NCBI RefSeq assembly: GCF_009770985.1
Contig: NZ_WSRW01000002.1
Location: 1 to 64,000, forward strand
From: Mucilaginibacter lacusdianchii
Lineage (GTDB): Bacteria; Bacteroidota; Bacteroidia; Sphingobacteriales; Sphingobacteriaceae
Direction: 5' to 3'
DNA: 64,000 nucleotides
The notes under the pieces are model-generated. The model ran no database searches and had not been told where the DNA came from. It saw only the letters and a program-made list of their open reading frames with translations. Below, piece by piece: positions 26,834 through 36,879 of this stretch (positions within the stretch are counted from its first letter, which is position 1; each line of letters opens with the position of its first letter). The position numbers were made by a program, and so were the translations under genes.

Positions 26834-28015
26834 ATGATTTCTCAGCAAAGATATGATCAGCGCGGTGTATCAGCTTCAAAAGACGACGTGCACAACGCTA
26901 TCCAAAACATTGACAAAGGCTTATATCCGAAAGCCTTTTGTAAAATCATTCCTGATATATTAACCAACGATGAGGACTATTGCAATATTATGCACGCCGA
27001 TGGTGCAGGTACAAAATCGTCGCTGGCTTATGTATATTGGAAACAAACCGGCGACCTATCTGTGTGGCGCGGTATTGCACAAGATGCCATTATAATGAAC
27101 TTGGACGACCTACTATGCGTAGGCGCAACAGATAAGATATTGCTTTCCTCAACCATTGGCCGTAACAAAAATCTGATACCAGGTGAAGTAATTGCAGCCA
27201 TTATTAACGGCACGGAAGAAATTTTGGAAGAGCTGCGAAGCTATGGAATTGGCATCTACTCTACCGGTGGCGAAACGGCTGATGTGGGCGACTTGGTGCG
27301 TACTGTTATTGTTGACTCAACAGTTACCTGCCGAATGCGCCGTGACGAGGTAATCTCCAACCATACCATACAGGCTGGTGACGTAATTGTAGGTTTAGCA
27401 TCGTTCGGGCAAGCTACTTACGAAAAAGAATACAACGGCGGCATGGGCTCGAATGGTCTTACCTCGGCTCGTCATGACGTATTTAATAAACTGGTGGCAC
27501 AGTCATTTCCTGAAAGCTTTGACCCGGCTGTACCTAACGATTTGGTGTTTTCGGGCAGTAAAAGCCTGACTGATCTGATTGACATTAGCAATGGCCAAAC
27601 CATCACCGCTGGAAAGCTGGTTTTATCGCCTACCCGTACCTATGCACCAGTAATTAAAGCTATATTAGACCAATACCGTAACCAGATACATGGCATGGTA
27701 CATTGCAGCGGTGGTGCACAAACCAAGGTGCTGCATTTTGTAGATAACTTACATATCATCAAAAACAATCTGTTCCCTGTGCCTCCGTTATTTAAATTGA
27801 TTCAGGAAGAATCGGGTACAAATTGGCAAGAAATGTATAAAGTGTTTAACATGGGCCACCGTATGGAACTTTATGTTTCAGAAGCCATCGCAACTGATTT
27901 AATACAAATATCTAAAAGCTTCGGTATAGATGCACAAATTATTGGACGGGTAGAAAATGCTGATAAGAAGCAGGTAACTGTTCAATCGGAGTTTGGCGAG
28001 TTTGTGTATAATTAA
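26834..28015 (+). CDS. purM: Phosphoribosylformylglycinamidine cyclo-ligase (AIR synthase)
   Basis: 393 residues from the ATG at 26834. A TTG six bases earlier is also in frame, but it lies within a promoter-like TATATTTG. The enzyme closes FGAM to AIR with ATP, the step after PurL. Visible are RYDQRGVSASKDDV, the ATP and metal motif HADGAGTKSSLAYVYW, the SxxDLLCVGA region, GGETADVGDLVRT and EYNGGMGSNGLTSARHDVF. The length and sequence are of the Bacteroidota type. Monocistronic. Confidence 0.93.
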   Translation: MISQQRYDQRGVSASKDDVHNAIQNIDKGLYPKAFCKIIPDILTNDEDYCNIMHADGAGTKSSLAYVYWKQTGDLSVWRGIAQDAIIMNLDDLLCVGATDKILLSSTIGRNKNLIPGEVIAAIINGTEEILEELRSYGIGIYSTGGETADVGDLVRTVIVDSTVTCRMRRDEVISNHTIQAGDVIVGLASFGQATYEKEYNGGMGSNGLTSARHDVFNKLVAQSFPESFDPAVPNDLVFSGSKSLTDLIDISNGQTITAGKLVLSPTRTYAPVIKAILDQYRNQIHGMVHCSGGAQTKVLHFVDNLHIIKNNLFPVPPLFKLIQEESGTNWQEMYKVFNMGHRMELYVSEAIATDLIQISKSFGIDAQIIGRVENADKKQVTVQSEFGEFVYN

Positions 28016-28039
28016 GACTTTAATTAATATCAATATAGA

Positions 28040-28071
28040 AGGGCTTGCTGGTATTATCAGCAAGCCCTTTT
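28040..28071 (+). terminator. Terminator of purM
   Basis: AGGGCTTGCTG (28040-28050) pairs with CAGCAAGCCCT (28058-28068) around a seven-base loop, followed by TTT. Confidence 0.9.
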
Positions 28072-28105
28072 GTATTAAAGAGAATAAATACATAGTAGTG
28101 ACCAT

Positions 28106-28142
28106 AAAAAAGCCGGTTCGATATAATCGAACCGGCTTTTTT
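28106..28142. terminator. Bidirectional terminator for the TonB-dependent receptor gene
   Basis: AAAAAAGCCGGTTCGAT and ATCGAACCGGCTTTTTT are perfectly complementary around ATA. It lies 22 bp beyond the leftward receptor gene stop and can also back up the purM terminator. Confidence 0.93.
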
Positions 28143-28163
28143 ATTAATGATTTATGTTAAAGC

Positions 28164-31100
28164 TTAGAAGCTGTAACGTACACTCAATTGTGCTCTCCAA
28201 CGAGACAAGTAATCACTAACTGCATATGGCTGTAATTTACCATCAATTAAGTTAAACCTGCTTTTGTCAAAGTAGAATAATGGATTAGGTGTAAATCCAG
28301 AACTAGCTACGTAAAATAAAGATGCACTTTGGTTACCTAAGTTATAAGCTCTGCCCCATGATTTGTTCAGCAAGTTACCTACGTTCAATACGTCAGCAGT
28401 TACTGATAATTTGTGATCTTTGAATACAATGAAATCTTGATTGATTTTCAAGTCGAAATGATTCTCCCATGGTAAGCGATCACCGTTACGGGTAGCTAAT
28501 GAACCTTGGTGCTCTCTTAGGTATTTATTACCTGATACAAAGGCTTGGAAATCGGCCCATTGTTGAGCTGGAGTGGTAGCGAATGTAGATGTTGTACCAA
28601 ATTGCGCTTGAGCCAAAGTTGCTGGAACAAAGGCGATATCTGCAATACCTGTTGTTCTGTTAGTTGCATCATCACCGTGGATATCGGCGTTATACAACCA
28701 AGTGAAAGGCTGGCCAGACTGACCGGTGTACACTAAACCAAATGAAGTAGCCAAGTGGTTGTGTGCATAACGGAAAGTTTTAGAAATGTAACCAATCACG
28801 CGTGATCCCGGATCATAATTAGAACGAGCCAGCTCTAAACTGTTTTGACCGTTTACGCTATAAGCAAAACGCCAGTTAGAAATTGCTGTAGAACTTGTAC
28901 CATCGTTTAATGAACGAGAAGAGCCGTAGGTATACGCAATGCTACCAGTCCAGCCGTTTTGCATTGGCTTCTGGATTTGAGCAGTTAAGTTAACAGCGTA
29001 ACCCTTGCTAGTGTTAGATAAATAAAGAATATCTGTATAGCTGCTGTTTACACGTGTACCACCGTAGTACGGACGGGTAACACCGCCAGTGGTAACTCTA
29101 CCAACTTGTGCAGGTGTATTTAAGTTTTGATATAAAATATCGTTAACCTTTTTAGTAAAGATACCTTCTAAGGTACCTACTAATCCCCAAACCGGCAATT
29201 TTTGATCAACTGCTAAGTTACCACGCAATGTTTGTGTAAACTTGAAGTCTTTGTCAGTTAAGTCGATTTCGGTTGGAGCAGTTGAGCTACCGGTTGTAGC
29301 ACCTAAGTGCAGATCGTTAGGATTGTAGTTAAAGCGGATTGGAGTTAAAGCCGAACCTGTAGCTGAGTATCTTACGATAGTAGCACCAGTTGCACCGTAT
29401 TGGTTAGAGATCCAAACGTAAGGAACGCGGCCGGTAAATAAACCAACACCACCACGTACTTGGGTTGAAGCATCACCATGAACGTCCCAGTTAAAACCTA
29501 CACGTGGTGCAAACAACAATGAAGTGCTTGGCGGACGGTTGGTTTTTAAATCATACTGTTGAGCTATTGCTGTTGCATTAAAGTTAGCATTCTCAGCTGG
29601 ATCATTGAAGAAAAGTGGCGCATCAACACGTAAACCGTAAGTCAGTTTAAAACGATCAGACATAGTCCAAACGTCCTGACCATATAAGCTCAGTTGGGCA
29701 GATTTTAAGATTGACGGAGCATCTGGGTTAGATGGATCTACCGAGTAATAAGCCGAGTAACCAGTTGGGGCAGTTGTGTTGTCTTTAAACGCCTGGATAG
29801 TATTATAACGGTTGTAGTAACCATAGTAATTTTGTACAAATATGTTGTTCGACTTGTAGAAGTAGTTATCTGTACCAAAAGTTATGGTATGCTTGTTTTT
29901 GTAGATGGTAAAGTTATCAGTAAAAGTGAAATCATCCTGGCTTAAACGGTTTCTGGCTGAAGAAGCCTCAGAACCCAAATTGTAGTTCAAACCATTTTGC
30001 TGAATAAATACAGCTGGGAAAGCACCGGTTGAACGGAAGTCGCGAGTTGCAGTATAAGTTAAACGCAAAACGTTAGACGCGTTGTTAGAAAAAGTACTGT
30101 TTAACTCTAACACCGTTGAATTGTTCTTGGTGTTAAAAGTATAACCGCTATTGGCAAAAGTCATGGTTTTATCCTGACGGCTGATGTTGTCACTAAAACC
30201 TTTGTTATAGTTATGACGTAATGTTAAACGGTTTTTGCTGTTGATATTCCAGTCTAAACGACCAAAGATATAATCAGTTTCAGTTTTCTTGTTGATCTCT
30301 CCCCAGCCACCAACATCATAACCGTATTTGCCTAAAACATAATCATGCAAATCCTTAAGCGCGTTAGGGTCAAATTGAGAGCCAGATCCGGCTACAGTTG
30401 GATCGTACGGTAGTGGAGTCGAGTTTCTTACGCGCTCGTAGTTACCATAAAAGAACAATTTGTTTTTAATGATAGGACCGCCTAAGCTGATACCTGCAGT
30501 TTGATTTTTAAACTCTTGATATTTGGTATTATTTAAAACGCTTTTACCAATCAGGTCTTGATTTTGCAGAATACCGTAAACAGAACCATGAAACTGGTTA
30601 GTACCACTTTTGGTCACAGCATTCATACCACCACCAGTAAAGCCACCTTGAGTTACATCGTACGGAGAAAGCACGATTTGCAGCTCTTGAATAGACTCTA
30701 AAGGAATAGGGTTAGCACTAGCCTGACCACCGTTAGTACCAGTAGCTGCCAAACCAAACACATCGGTTGATACGGCACCGTCAATAGTAAACTGGTTATA
30801 CTTGTTGCTTTGACCAGCAAAGCTGATACCTGCAGGGCTACCATCACTATTGTTATTGTAAGATAATGCTTGTGGCGTCAAACGGGCAAAATCCTGAATG
30901 TTACGAGTGATAGTAGGAAGTGTTTGTAATTGTTGTAATGACACGTTGGTAGATGCACCGGTTCTTTCACGGCTAATAACGCTACCTCTTCTAGCACCTT
31001 TAACATTTACTTCACTTAAAGTTCTGCCTTCTTCAACCAGAACAGCATCTACTTTCAACGGAGTACCTAAGCTGGCGGTTAAATCAGCAAAAGTGCGGGT

Positions 31101-31358
31101 GGTGAAACCCACAAATGAAATTTTGATAGTGTAAGGGCCACCAGCTCTTACGTTAGGAATGGTGTACTGTCCGTTGCTGCGGGCTACTGTGCTGTAGTTG
31201 GTACCAGTAGGCACGTGCGTAGCTACAACAGTTGAACCGGGCAGCGGTTCACCTTTCGAATCTTTTACTGTTCCTGTAATACTACCTGTGGTAACCTGTG
31301 CAAAGGTTGCCGTGACAGTAAACAAGAAAAGAATCGCGAGAAGTAAAATTTTTCTCAT
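28164..31358 (-). CDS. Oar-like TonB-dependent outer-membrane receptor
   Basis: 1064 residues. Signal peptide 1-20 (LFLFTVTATFAQ), a carboxypeptidase-like regulatory domain (about 25-110, GSITGTVKDSKGEPLPGSTV), a plug domain (LQTLPTITRNIQDFARLTPQ, TIDGAVSTDVFG) and a large barrel follow. NFKLNG-type beta hairpins and the end SRWRAQLSVRYSF are typical of the final strand. It resembles the Oar family of adhesin-like TonB receptors and not SusC, and it has no SusD partner beside it. The ligand is unknown. Monocistronic. Confidence 0.92.
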   Translation of the reverse strand: MRKILLLAILFLFTVTATFAQVTTGSITGTVKDSKGEPLPGSTVVATHVPTGTNYSTVARSNGQYTIPNVRAGGPYTIKISFVGFTTRTFADLTASLGTPLKVDAVLVEEGRTLSEVNVKGARRGSVISRERTGASTNVSLQQLQTLPTITRNIQDFARLTPQALSYNNNSDGSPAGISFAGQSNKYNQFTIDGAVSTDVFGLAATGTNGGQASANPIPLESIQELQIVLSPYDVTQGGFTGGGMNAVTKSGTNQFHGSVYGILQNQDLIGKSVLNNTKYQEFKNQTAGISLGGPIIKNKLFFYGNYERVRNSTPLPYDPTVAGSGSQFDPNALKDLHDYVLGKYGYDVGGWGEINKKTETDYIFGRLDWNINSKNRLTLRHNYNKGFSDNISRQDKTMTFANSGYTFNTKNNSTVLELNSTFSNNASNVLRLTYTATRDFRSTGAFPAVFIQQNGLNYNLGSEASSARNRLSQDDFTFTDNFTIYKNKHTITFGTDNYFYKSNNIFVQNYYGYYNRYNTIQAFKDNTTAPTGYSAYYSVDPSNPDAPSILKSAQLSLYGQDVWTMSDRFKLTYGLRVDAPLFFNDPAENANFNATAIAQQYDLKTNRPPSTSLLFAPRVGFNWDVHGDASTQVRGGVGLFTGRVPYVWISNQYGATGATIVRYSATGSALTPIRFNYNPNDLHLGATTGSSTAPTEIDLTDKDFKFTQTLRGNLAVDQKLPVWGLVGTLEGIFTKKVNDILYQNLNTPAQVGRVTTGGVTRPYYGGTRVNSSYTDILYLSNTSKGYAVNLTAQIQKPMQNGWTGSIAYTYGSSRSLNDGTSSTAISNWRFAYSVNGQNSLELARSNYDPGSRVIGYISKTFRYAHNHLATSFGLVYTGQSGQPFTWLYNADIHGDDATNRTTGIADIAFVPATLAQAQFGTTSTFATTPAQQWADFQAFVSGNKYLREHQGSLATRNGDRLPWENHFDLKINQDFIVFKDHKLSVTADVLNVGNLLNKSWGRAYNLGNQSASLFYVASSGFTPNPLFYFDKSRFNLIDGKLQPYAVSDYLSRWRAQLSVRYSF

Positions 31359-31698
31359 GCTTGTTTTTTGTTTAATGAACGTTTAAATAGTTTTTAAAAT
31401 CACCGCAAATATAGCTAATAGCTTAGCTTCCAATGTTAAGTTAGTGTTAATAATTTTTAGAAATTTTGAACATTTTTCAATTAACACGCCACTATTTTGA
31501 GCATCTGCATCCCATAATTAAGTATTTGTTACCTTTTGTGCAATTTGCGCCCCGCTCCCGCCTCATCTTTTACGTTTTTTGTTATTATTTGCACCTAACT
31601 TGAAACATTGCAATGGTCTGATTTTCCGTTCCATGATAAGCTTTATAGTTTCAGCCTTTTTATTTAGTTTTGGCGGCAAACTGTTAAAGTAAAATATA
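31359..31698. other. Divergent intergenic region, receptor gene and lpdA
   Basis: No gene. It contains the leftward promoter listed above. For lpdA it contains a TAGTTTTG (31665-31672) that fits the -7 consensus and ends 26 bases before the ATG, although no -33 TTG accompanies it. Confidence 0.5.
31406..31433 (-). promoter_or_regulatory. Promoter of the Oar-like receptor gene
   Basis: On the minus strand TTG (31433-31431), 17 bases, then TATATTTG (31413-31406) fits the Bacteroidota TTG / TAnnTTTG consensus. It ends 47 bases before the start codon. Confidence 0.6.
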
Positions 31699-33090
31699 AT
31701 GAACTACGATGTAATTGTTATTGGCTCTGGTCCCGGTGGTTATGTAGCCGCTATCCGTGCCTCACAGCTGGGTTTCAAAACAGCCATAGTCGAAAAAGAA
31801 TCGTTAGGCGGTATCTGCCTCAACTGGGGTTGTATCCCAACCAAAGCTTTATTGAAAAGCGCGCAGGTATTTGAATATATAAATCACGCTACTGATTATG
31901 GTATTAAAATAGATGGTCAGGGCGAAGTAGACTTTGACGCCGTTATTAAAAGAAGCCGCGGTGTGGCCGATGGCATGAGCAAAGGCGTTCAGTTTTTGAT
32001 GAAGAAAAACAAAATTGATGTAATTATTGGTTTTGGTAAACTAAAAGGTAAAGGTAAAGTTGAGGTTAAAAGCGCTGATGGTGCCGTAACGGAACACACT
32101 GCTAAACACATTATATTAGCTACAGGTGGCCGCTCACGCGAATTACCAAACTTACCACAAGATGGCAAAAAGGTAATTGGCTACCGCCAGGCCATGGTAC
32201 TGCCTCAGCAACCTAAATCTATAATAGTAGTTGGATCTGGCGCTATTGGTATCGAGTTCGCTTACTTTTATAATGCTATTGGCACCAAGGTTACGGTTGT
32301 TGAGTTTATGGATAACATTGTTCCGGTCGAGGACGAAGAAATTTCAAAAGCTCTGGCCCGTACACTTAAAAAACAAGGTATCAACATCATGACCAAGTCG
32401 ACCGTCGAATCGGTTGATACCAGCGGCGAATTATGTAAAGCAACCGTTAAAACTGAAAAAGGCACTGAAGTACTGGAAGCTGAAATCGTACTATCTGCCG
32501 TAGGTATTGCTACCAACCTGGAAGGTATTGGTTTGGAAGAAACCGGTGTTAAGTTTGACAAAGGAAAAGTATTGGTAGATGATTACTACCGCACAAACGT
32601 TGAGGGCGTATATGCCATTGGCGATATCGTAAAAGGACAAGCGTTAGCGCACGTAGCTTCAGCCGAAGGTATTATTTGCGTTGAGAAAATTAAGGGCCTG
32701 CATGTTGAGCCTTTAAACTATGGCAACATTCCTGGATGTACTTACTGCTCTCCTGAAATTGCCTCTGTAGGTTATACCGAAAAAGCAGCACGTGAAGCCG
32801 GTTATGAAATTAAAGTAGGCAAGTTCCCATTCTCGGCATCAGGTAAAGCTAGTGCGGCCGGTGCCAAAGATGGCTTTGTAAAAGTTATATTCGATGCCAA
32901 ATACGGCGAGTTTTTAGGTGCCCACATGTTAGGTTACAACGTTACGGAAATGATTGCAGAAGTGGTTGCTGCGCGTAAGCTGGAAACTACCGGTCATGAC
33001 ATTATTAAAACCGTACACCCTCACCCAACCATGAGCGAAGCGATTATGGAAGCCGCTGCTGATGCGTATGGCGAAGTGATTCACTTATAA
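31699..33090 (+). CDS. lpdA: Dihydrolipoyl dehydrogenase (E3)
   Basis: 463 residues. FAD-dependent reoxidation of lipoyl groups for pyruvate, 2-oxoglutarate or branched-chain dehydrogenases and the glycine cleavage system. Visible are the FAD fold GSGPGGY (9-15), the redox disulfide Cys40-Cys45 (GGICLNWGCIPTK), the NAD fold VVGSGAIGIEFAYF, FAD contact YAIGDIV and the C-terminal HPHPTMSEA histidine-glutamate pair. No E1 or E2 genes are adjacent, so this is likely the shared E3. A terminator-like hairpin follows. Confidence 0.97.
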   Translation: MNYDVIVIGSGPGGYVAAIRASQLGFKTAIVEKESLGGICLNWGCIPTKALLKSAQVFEYINHATDYGIKIDGQGEVDFDAVIKRSRGVADGMSKGVQFLMKKNKIDVIIGFGKLKGKGKVEVKSADGAVTEHTAKHIILATGGRSRELPNLPQDGKKVIGYRQAMVLPQQPKSIIVVGSGAIGIEFAYFYNAIGTKVTVVEFMDNIVPVEDEEISKALARTLKKQGINIMTKSTVESVDTSGELCKATVKTEKGTEVLEAEIVLSAVGIATNLEGIGLEETGVKFDKGKVLVDDYYRTNVEGVYAIGDIVKGQALAHVASAEGIICVEKIKGLHVEPLNYGNIPGCTYCSPEIASVGYTEKAAREAGYEIKVGKFPFSASGKASAAGAKDGFVKVIFDAKYGEFLGAHMLGYNVTEMIAEVVAARKLETTGHDIIKTVHPHPTMSEAIMEAAADAYGEVIHL

Positions 33091-33110
33091 TATATTACTA
33101 TATATACACC

Positions 33111-33164
33111 AAGTCCATAGTTGTAAGTAATGCAAAAGTTGCTTATAATTATGGACTTTTGTTT
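33111..33164 (+). terminator. Terminator of lpdA
   Basis: AAGTCCATA (33111-33119) pairs with TATGGACTT (33150-33158), with an inner TTGTAAG/CTTATAA extension, and ends in TTTGTTTT. Confidence 0.75.
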
Positions 33165-33209
33165 TAAATATCCTTTTGTCAATTGGCCTAAACATAAACA
33201 ACTGTAGAT

Positions 33210-34052
33210 TTGAACCTTTATACCATTGATACTGGCTTATTCAAATTAGATGGCGGCGCCATGTTTGGCGTAGTACCCAAAGCTATCTGGAACAAAACAA
33301 ACCCGGCCGACGAACACAATTTATGCACACTAGCCATGCGCTGTTTGCTGGTTGAAGATGATAACAGGCTAATATTAATTGATACTGGTATTGGCAACAA
33401 GTTAGGCGACAAGCTTTCTGCGCTTATGCATTTGCAAGGTGATGATAGCTTAAACAAATCGCTTGCCAAGCATGGGTTTAGTTCGGATGATATTACCGAT
33501 GTTTTTTTAACTCACTTGCACTTGGATCATGTTGGCGGCGCTGTGACTAAAAATGGCGACCAGTTAGCACCAGCCTATAAAAATGCCACCTACTGGACCA
33601 ACCAAAAACATTGGGAATGGGCAACCGTTGCCCCAAACGAACGCGAAAAAGCATCGTTCTTAAAAGAAAATTTGATGCCGTTGCAAGAAAGCGGGCAATT
33701 GAAGTTTGTTGATTTGCCAGATGGCGGACACTTTTCAACGAATATGCGAGTGCGTTTCGTTTCAGGACATACGGAATCAATGATGCTGCCATTATTGCAG
33801 TACAATGGCAAAAAAGTCTTTTATGTAGCCGACTTGATACCTACTGTTGGTCATTTACCCATCGCATATGTAGCTGCTTATGACGTATTTCCGCTGAAAG
33901 CCATGCAAGAAAAAAAGGCTTTTTTGCGGGAAGCACTTGAAAATAACTACATATTGTACTTTGAACACGATGTCATAAATGAATGTTGTACTTTACAAGA
34001 CACAGAAAAGGGCATAAGAGCGAAAAATGTGTTTAAATTGACAGACATTTAA
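33210..34052 (+). CDS. MBL-fold metallo-hydrolase
   Basis: 280 residues starting at a TTG. I keep that start because the first residues NLYTIDTGLFKLDGGAMFGVV read as the normal N-terminal strand of this family, and the next ATG would delete it. Zinc ligands are visible in THLHLDHVGG (HxHxDH), SGHTESM and the aspartate of YVADLIPT, with a final EHD motif (YFEHD). It resembles AHL-lactonase and flavorubredoxin-like hydrolases; the substrate is unknown. Monocistronic. Confidence 0.88.
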   Translation: MNLYTIDTGLFKLDGGAMFGVVPKAIWNKTNPADEHNLCTLAMRCLLVEDDNRLILIDTGIGNKLGDKLSALMHLQGDDSLNKSLAKHGFSSDDITDVFLTHLHLDHVGGAVTKNGDQLAPAYKNATYWTNQKHWEWATVAPNEREKASFLKENLMPLQESGQLKFVDLPDGGHFSTNMRVRFVSGHTESMMLPLLQYNGKKVFYVADLIPTVGHLPIAYVAAYDVFPLKAMQEKKAFLREALENNYILYFEHDVINECCTLQDTEKGIRAKNVFKLTDI

Positions 34053-34178
34053 ATTTAAAATCAAACCATTGGTATGATTGATGTTACATATAAAACAAAC
34101 GCACACAGGTTGTAAAGTAATTTACATTATTGTTTTGTAATTATCACTTTTAAATAGTATAATTCCGTAACAATTTGT

Positions 34179-34186
34179 ACCTTTGC
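34179..34186 (+). promoter_or_regulatory. Probable -7 element of rpoD
   Basis: TACCTTTG is a perfect TAnnTTTG, 39 bases before the rpoD ATG. No TTG sits at the usual upstream spacing. Confidence 0.5.
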
Positions 34187-34225
34187 GCGTTGAATTCTAA
34201 AACAAGAATCGAGGTAATAAAGTAG

Positions 34226-35086
34226 ATGAGACAACTCAAAATAACACAATCCATTACCAATCGTGAGTCACAATCACTTGATAAATACTTGCATGAAATT
34301 GGTAAGGTTGACCTAATCACTGCCGAGGAAGAAGTAATTTTAGCGCAAAAAATTCGCGAGGGCGATCAGGCCGCTTTGGAACGTTTAACTAAAACCAACT
34401 TACGTTTCGTTGTGTCGGTAGCCAAACAATATCAAAATCAAGGCCTTACATTGGGCGACTTAATAAACGAAGGAAACTTAGGTTTGATCAAAGCAGCTAA
34501 GCGTTTTGATGAAACTAAAGGTTTCAAATTCATATCTTACGCCGTTTGGTGGATTCGCCAATCTATATTGCAGGCTATTGCCGAGCAATCCCGTATTGTG
34601 CGTTTGCCATTAAACCAGGTAGGTTCATTGAGTAAAATCAGCAAAGCTTTCTCTAAATTAGAGCAAGAATATGAGCGTGAGCCATCACCAGAAGAGCTGG
34701 CTGATATTTTGGAAACTACCGTTGACAAGATTTCTGATACACTGAGCAACTCAGGCCGCCATGTGTCTATGGATGCACCGTTTGTTCAGGGCGAAGAAAA
34801 TACTTTGTTAGACGTACTCGAAAACCAAGAGCCAAATACTGACTCTATTTTAATTAACGAGTCTTTGTCAGAAGAAATTAAACGTTCGCTATCAACCTTA
34901 ACTGAGCGCGAACGCGAGATTATTGTATTATTCTTCGGTTTAGGTACCAATCATCCCCTATCATTAGAGGAAATTGGCGAAAAATTTAATCTAACCCGCG
35001 AGCGTGTGCGTCAGATTAAAGATAAGGCCTTGCAACGTTTGCGTCATACATCACGCAGCAAAATATTAAAATCATATTTAGGATAA
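34226..35086 (+). CDS. rpoD: Primary (housekeeping) RNA polymerase sigma factor
   Basis: 286 residues, the short Bacteroidota form that lacks region 1.1. Region 1.2 ([20 protein letters not shown]), regions 2.1-2.4 ([51 protein letters not shown]), region 3 ([19 protein letters not shown]) and region 4 with its helix-turn-helix ([20 protein letters not shown]) are all present. In this phylum it recognises TTG / TAnnTTTG promoters of the kind seen in this window. Monocistronic with a strong terminator. Confidence 0.96.
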   Translation: MRQLKITQSITNRESQSLDKYLHEIGKVDLITAEEEVILAQKIREGDQAALERLTKTNLRFVVSVAKQYQNQGLTLGDLINEGNLGLIKAAKRFDETKGFKFISYAVWWIRQSILQAIAEQSRIVRLPLNQVGSLSKISKAFSKLEQEYEREPSPEELADILETTVDKISDTLSNSGRHVSMDAPFVQGEENTLLDVLENQEPNTDSILINESLSEEIKRSLSTLTEREREIIVLFFGLGTNHPLSLEEIGEKFNLTRERVRQIKDKALQRLRHTSRSKILKSYLG

Positions 35087-35098
35087 CCTATTTTATAC

Positions 35099-35130
35099 AA
35101 AGCCCCCGGTAAACAACCGGGGGCTTTTTT
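35099..35130 (+). terminator. Strong terminator of rpoD
   Basis: AAAGCCCCCGGT pairs with ACCGGGGGCTTT around AAACA, followed by TTT. The next gene's ATG is 14 bp beyond. Confidence 0.95.
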
Positions 35131-35143
35131 GTTTTATATTGGT

Positions 35144-35845
35144 ATGGAACCTGCCGATTATGAAAACTTAACAGCTGAGCAAGCTATCAACTATCAACAG
35201 CAGCTGCGCAGTCAAATAAAGTTAGAACCATTTGATAAGCCGATCCAAATTATTGGTGGGTCAGATATATCATTCAACAAATACTCGGAAGTAGTGTATG
35301 CAGGTATAGTATTGCTTAAATATCCAGAAATGGAAATCATCGGGCATGCCAGTGCTGTTAGTCGTACAACATTTCCTTATATATCCGGGCTACTGGCATT
35401 TCGAGAAGTGCCCGCTTTATTAGAAGCATGGAACAAACTGGAAACCAAACCAGATATACTAGTATTAGACGGGCAAGGCATTGCGCACCGCCGACGCATG
35501 GGCATTGCTTCTCATTTTGGCGTGATAACAAACACACCGACTATAGGAAGCGCCAAGAGCCGGTTGTTTGGCCGTTATGATGAACCAATTAATGTACCCA
35601 TGGCTCAAAGCCCCATGACAGATAAGGAGGAAACAATCGGCGTAGCTTTAAAAAGCAAAAAGAATTGCAATCCTATTTTTATATCCCCCGGTCATCGCAT
35701 CACACTTGAGCAAAGTGTAGATGTTATTAAAAATTGCTTAAAGGGATACCGTATACCTGAGCCTACCAGGCAAGCGCATATATTAGTAAATAAATTACGG
35801 GTGGAAATGGGTGGACATGATACCTCGCAACTTTCAATATTTTAA
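35144..35845 (+). CDS. nfi: Endonuclease V
   Basis: 233 residues from the ATG at 35144. An in-frame TTG at 35129 lies inside the rpoD terminator and is unlikely. The family cleaves next to deoxyinosine and other deaminated bases. Visible are GGSDISF with the catalytic Asp, YISGLLAFREVPALL (the wedge region), DILVLDGQGIAHRRRMGIASHFGV and TPTIGSAKSRLFG. Its position 14 bp after a strong terminator suggests it has its own promoter or depends on read-through. Confidence 0.95.
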   Translation: MEPADYENLTAEQAINYQQQLRSQIKLEPFDKPIQIIGGSDISFNKYSEVVYAGIVLLKYPEMEIIGHASAVSRTTFPYISGLLAFREVPALLEAWNKLETKPDILVLDGQGIAHRRRMGIASHFGVITNTPTIGSAKSRLFGRYDEPINVPMAQSPMTDKEETIGVALKSKKNCNPIFISPGHRITLEQSVDVIKNCLKGYRIPEPTRQAHILVNKLRVEMGGHDTSQLSIF

Positions 35846-35899
35846 TTACAGTGTAACATCTCTCACACCGGGGTCGTCTTATGCACATATCACAATTAC

Positions 35900-36874
35900 A
35901 TGTGCAAACGGAAATTATTAATAATATTGGTTATGCTGTTGCTCGCAAACTTTGCATCAGCAAAACCCATATTAAAAATAAGCCGGCATGCTGAAAATCC
36001 CCTATTAGCTATTGAGCCCATCTTTCCTGGTGATTTAAAGACAGTTACAATCCCCATTAAAAGAGCAAGGAACCTTATCGTTGTTGAAGCTCAGGTAGAC
36101 TCTGTTGCAGGCAACTTTATATTAGACACCGGCGCACCTTACCTGGTTCTTAATACAACATACTTTAGAAATATGCCTAAAATTGGCGATATAGATGCCA
36201 ATGGTGTGAATGGCAGTTCAAATGGAACGTTTCGTACAGAAGTAAAAGATTTCTTTTTGGGGTTAGATTTACAATACAAACGGATAAAGGCCGACGTTTG
36301 CGACCTCTCTTCCATAGAAAATAGCAAAAAATTAAAGGTGCTTGGAATAATGGGAACGCAGCTATTCCGAAAAATGGCTATTACCATCGACCTGTTTCAT
36401 AGTGTAATTTATTTGCACAAGCTGGATAGCAAAGGTGAAATTCCGGAAGCGCAACGTACTTTTCGGAACCCAGATATGCGCACCTCATTTAAATACATTA
36501 ATGATGTGATTTTTATGAAAGGTATGATAGCCGAAAAACCCCTATGGTTTGTGTTTGACACAGGTGCCGAAAGTAACCTGTTGGCGAATGACGTACCTAA
36601 AGCCGTTTTGAAAACTATGCACACCATCAATCGATCTACAATTGTTGGCGTTGGCGGGCCAGGGAATGAAACCGCATATGCAAATTTTGACAAGCTGATT
36701 ATCGGCAATTACCAGTTCACCAACAACCGGATTTTACTTACTAATTTAACCCACTTAAGTCGCGCGTATGGTTACAGTATGGACGCTATATTGGGTTACG
36801 ACTTTTTTGGACGAGGCGTTTTCACGATAAACTTCGTAAAAAAAGAATTTGAAATGTACATTTACAACCACTGA
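35900..36874 (+). CDS. Secreted retropepsin-like aspartic protease (two DTGA motifs)
   Basis: 324 residues with a signal peptide (1-21, LLLANFASA). Two aspartic-protease half-sites are visible, Asp76 (FILDTGAPYLVL) and Asp220 (FVFDTGAESNLL), each with a hydrophobic-hydrophobic-Gly motif later (LKVLGIMGTQLF; DAILGYDFFG). So a single chain carries both halves, as in pepsin-like or fused retropepsin proteins (clan AA). Substrate unknown. It is followed five bases later by the glycogen-binding-repeat protein and is probably co-transcribed with it. Found only by motif, not by family match. Confidence 0.8.
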   Translation: MCKRKLLIILVMLLLANFASAKPILKISRHAENPLLAIEPIFPGDLKTVTIPIKRARNLIVVEAQVDSVAGNFILDTGAPYLVLNTTYFRNMPKIGDIDANGVNGSSNGTFRTEVKDFFLGLDLQYKRIKADVCDLSSIENSKKLKVLGIMGTQLFRKMAITIDLFHSVIYLHKLDSKGEIPEAQRTFRNPDMRTSFKYINDVIFMKGMIAEKPLWFVFDTGAESNLLANDVPKAVLKTMHTINRSTIVGVGGPGNETAYANFDKLIIGNYQFTNNRILLTNLTHLSRAYGYSMDAILGYDFFGRGVFTINFVKKEFEMYIYNH

Positions 36875-36879
36875 CAAAT

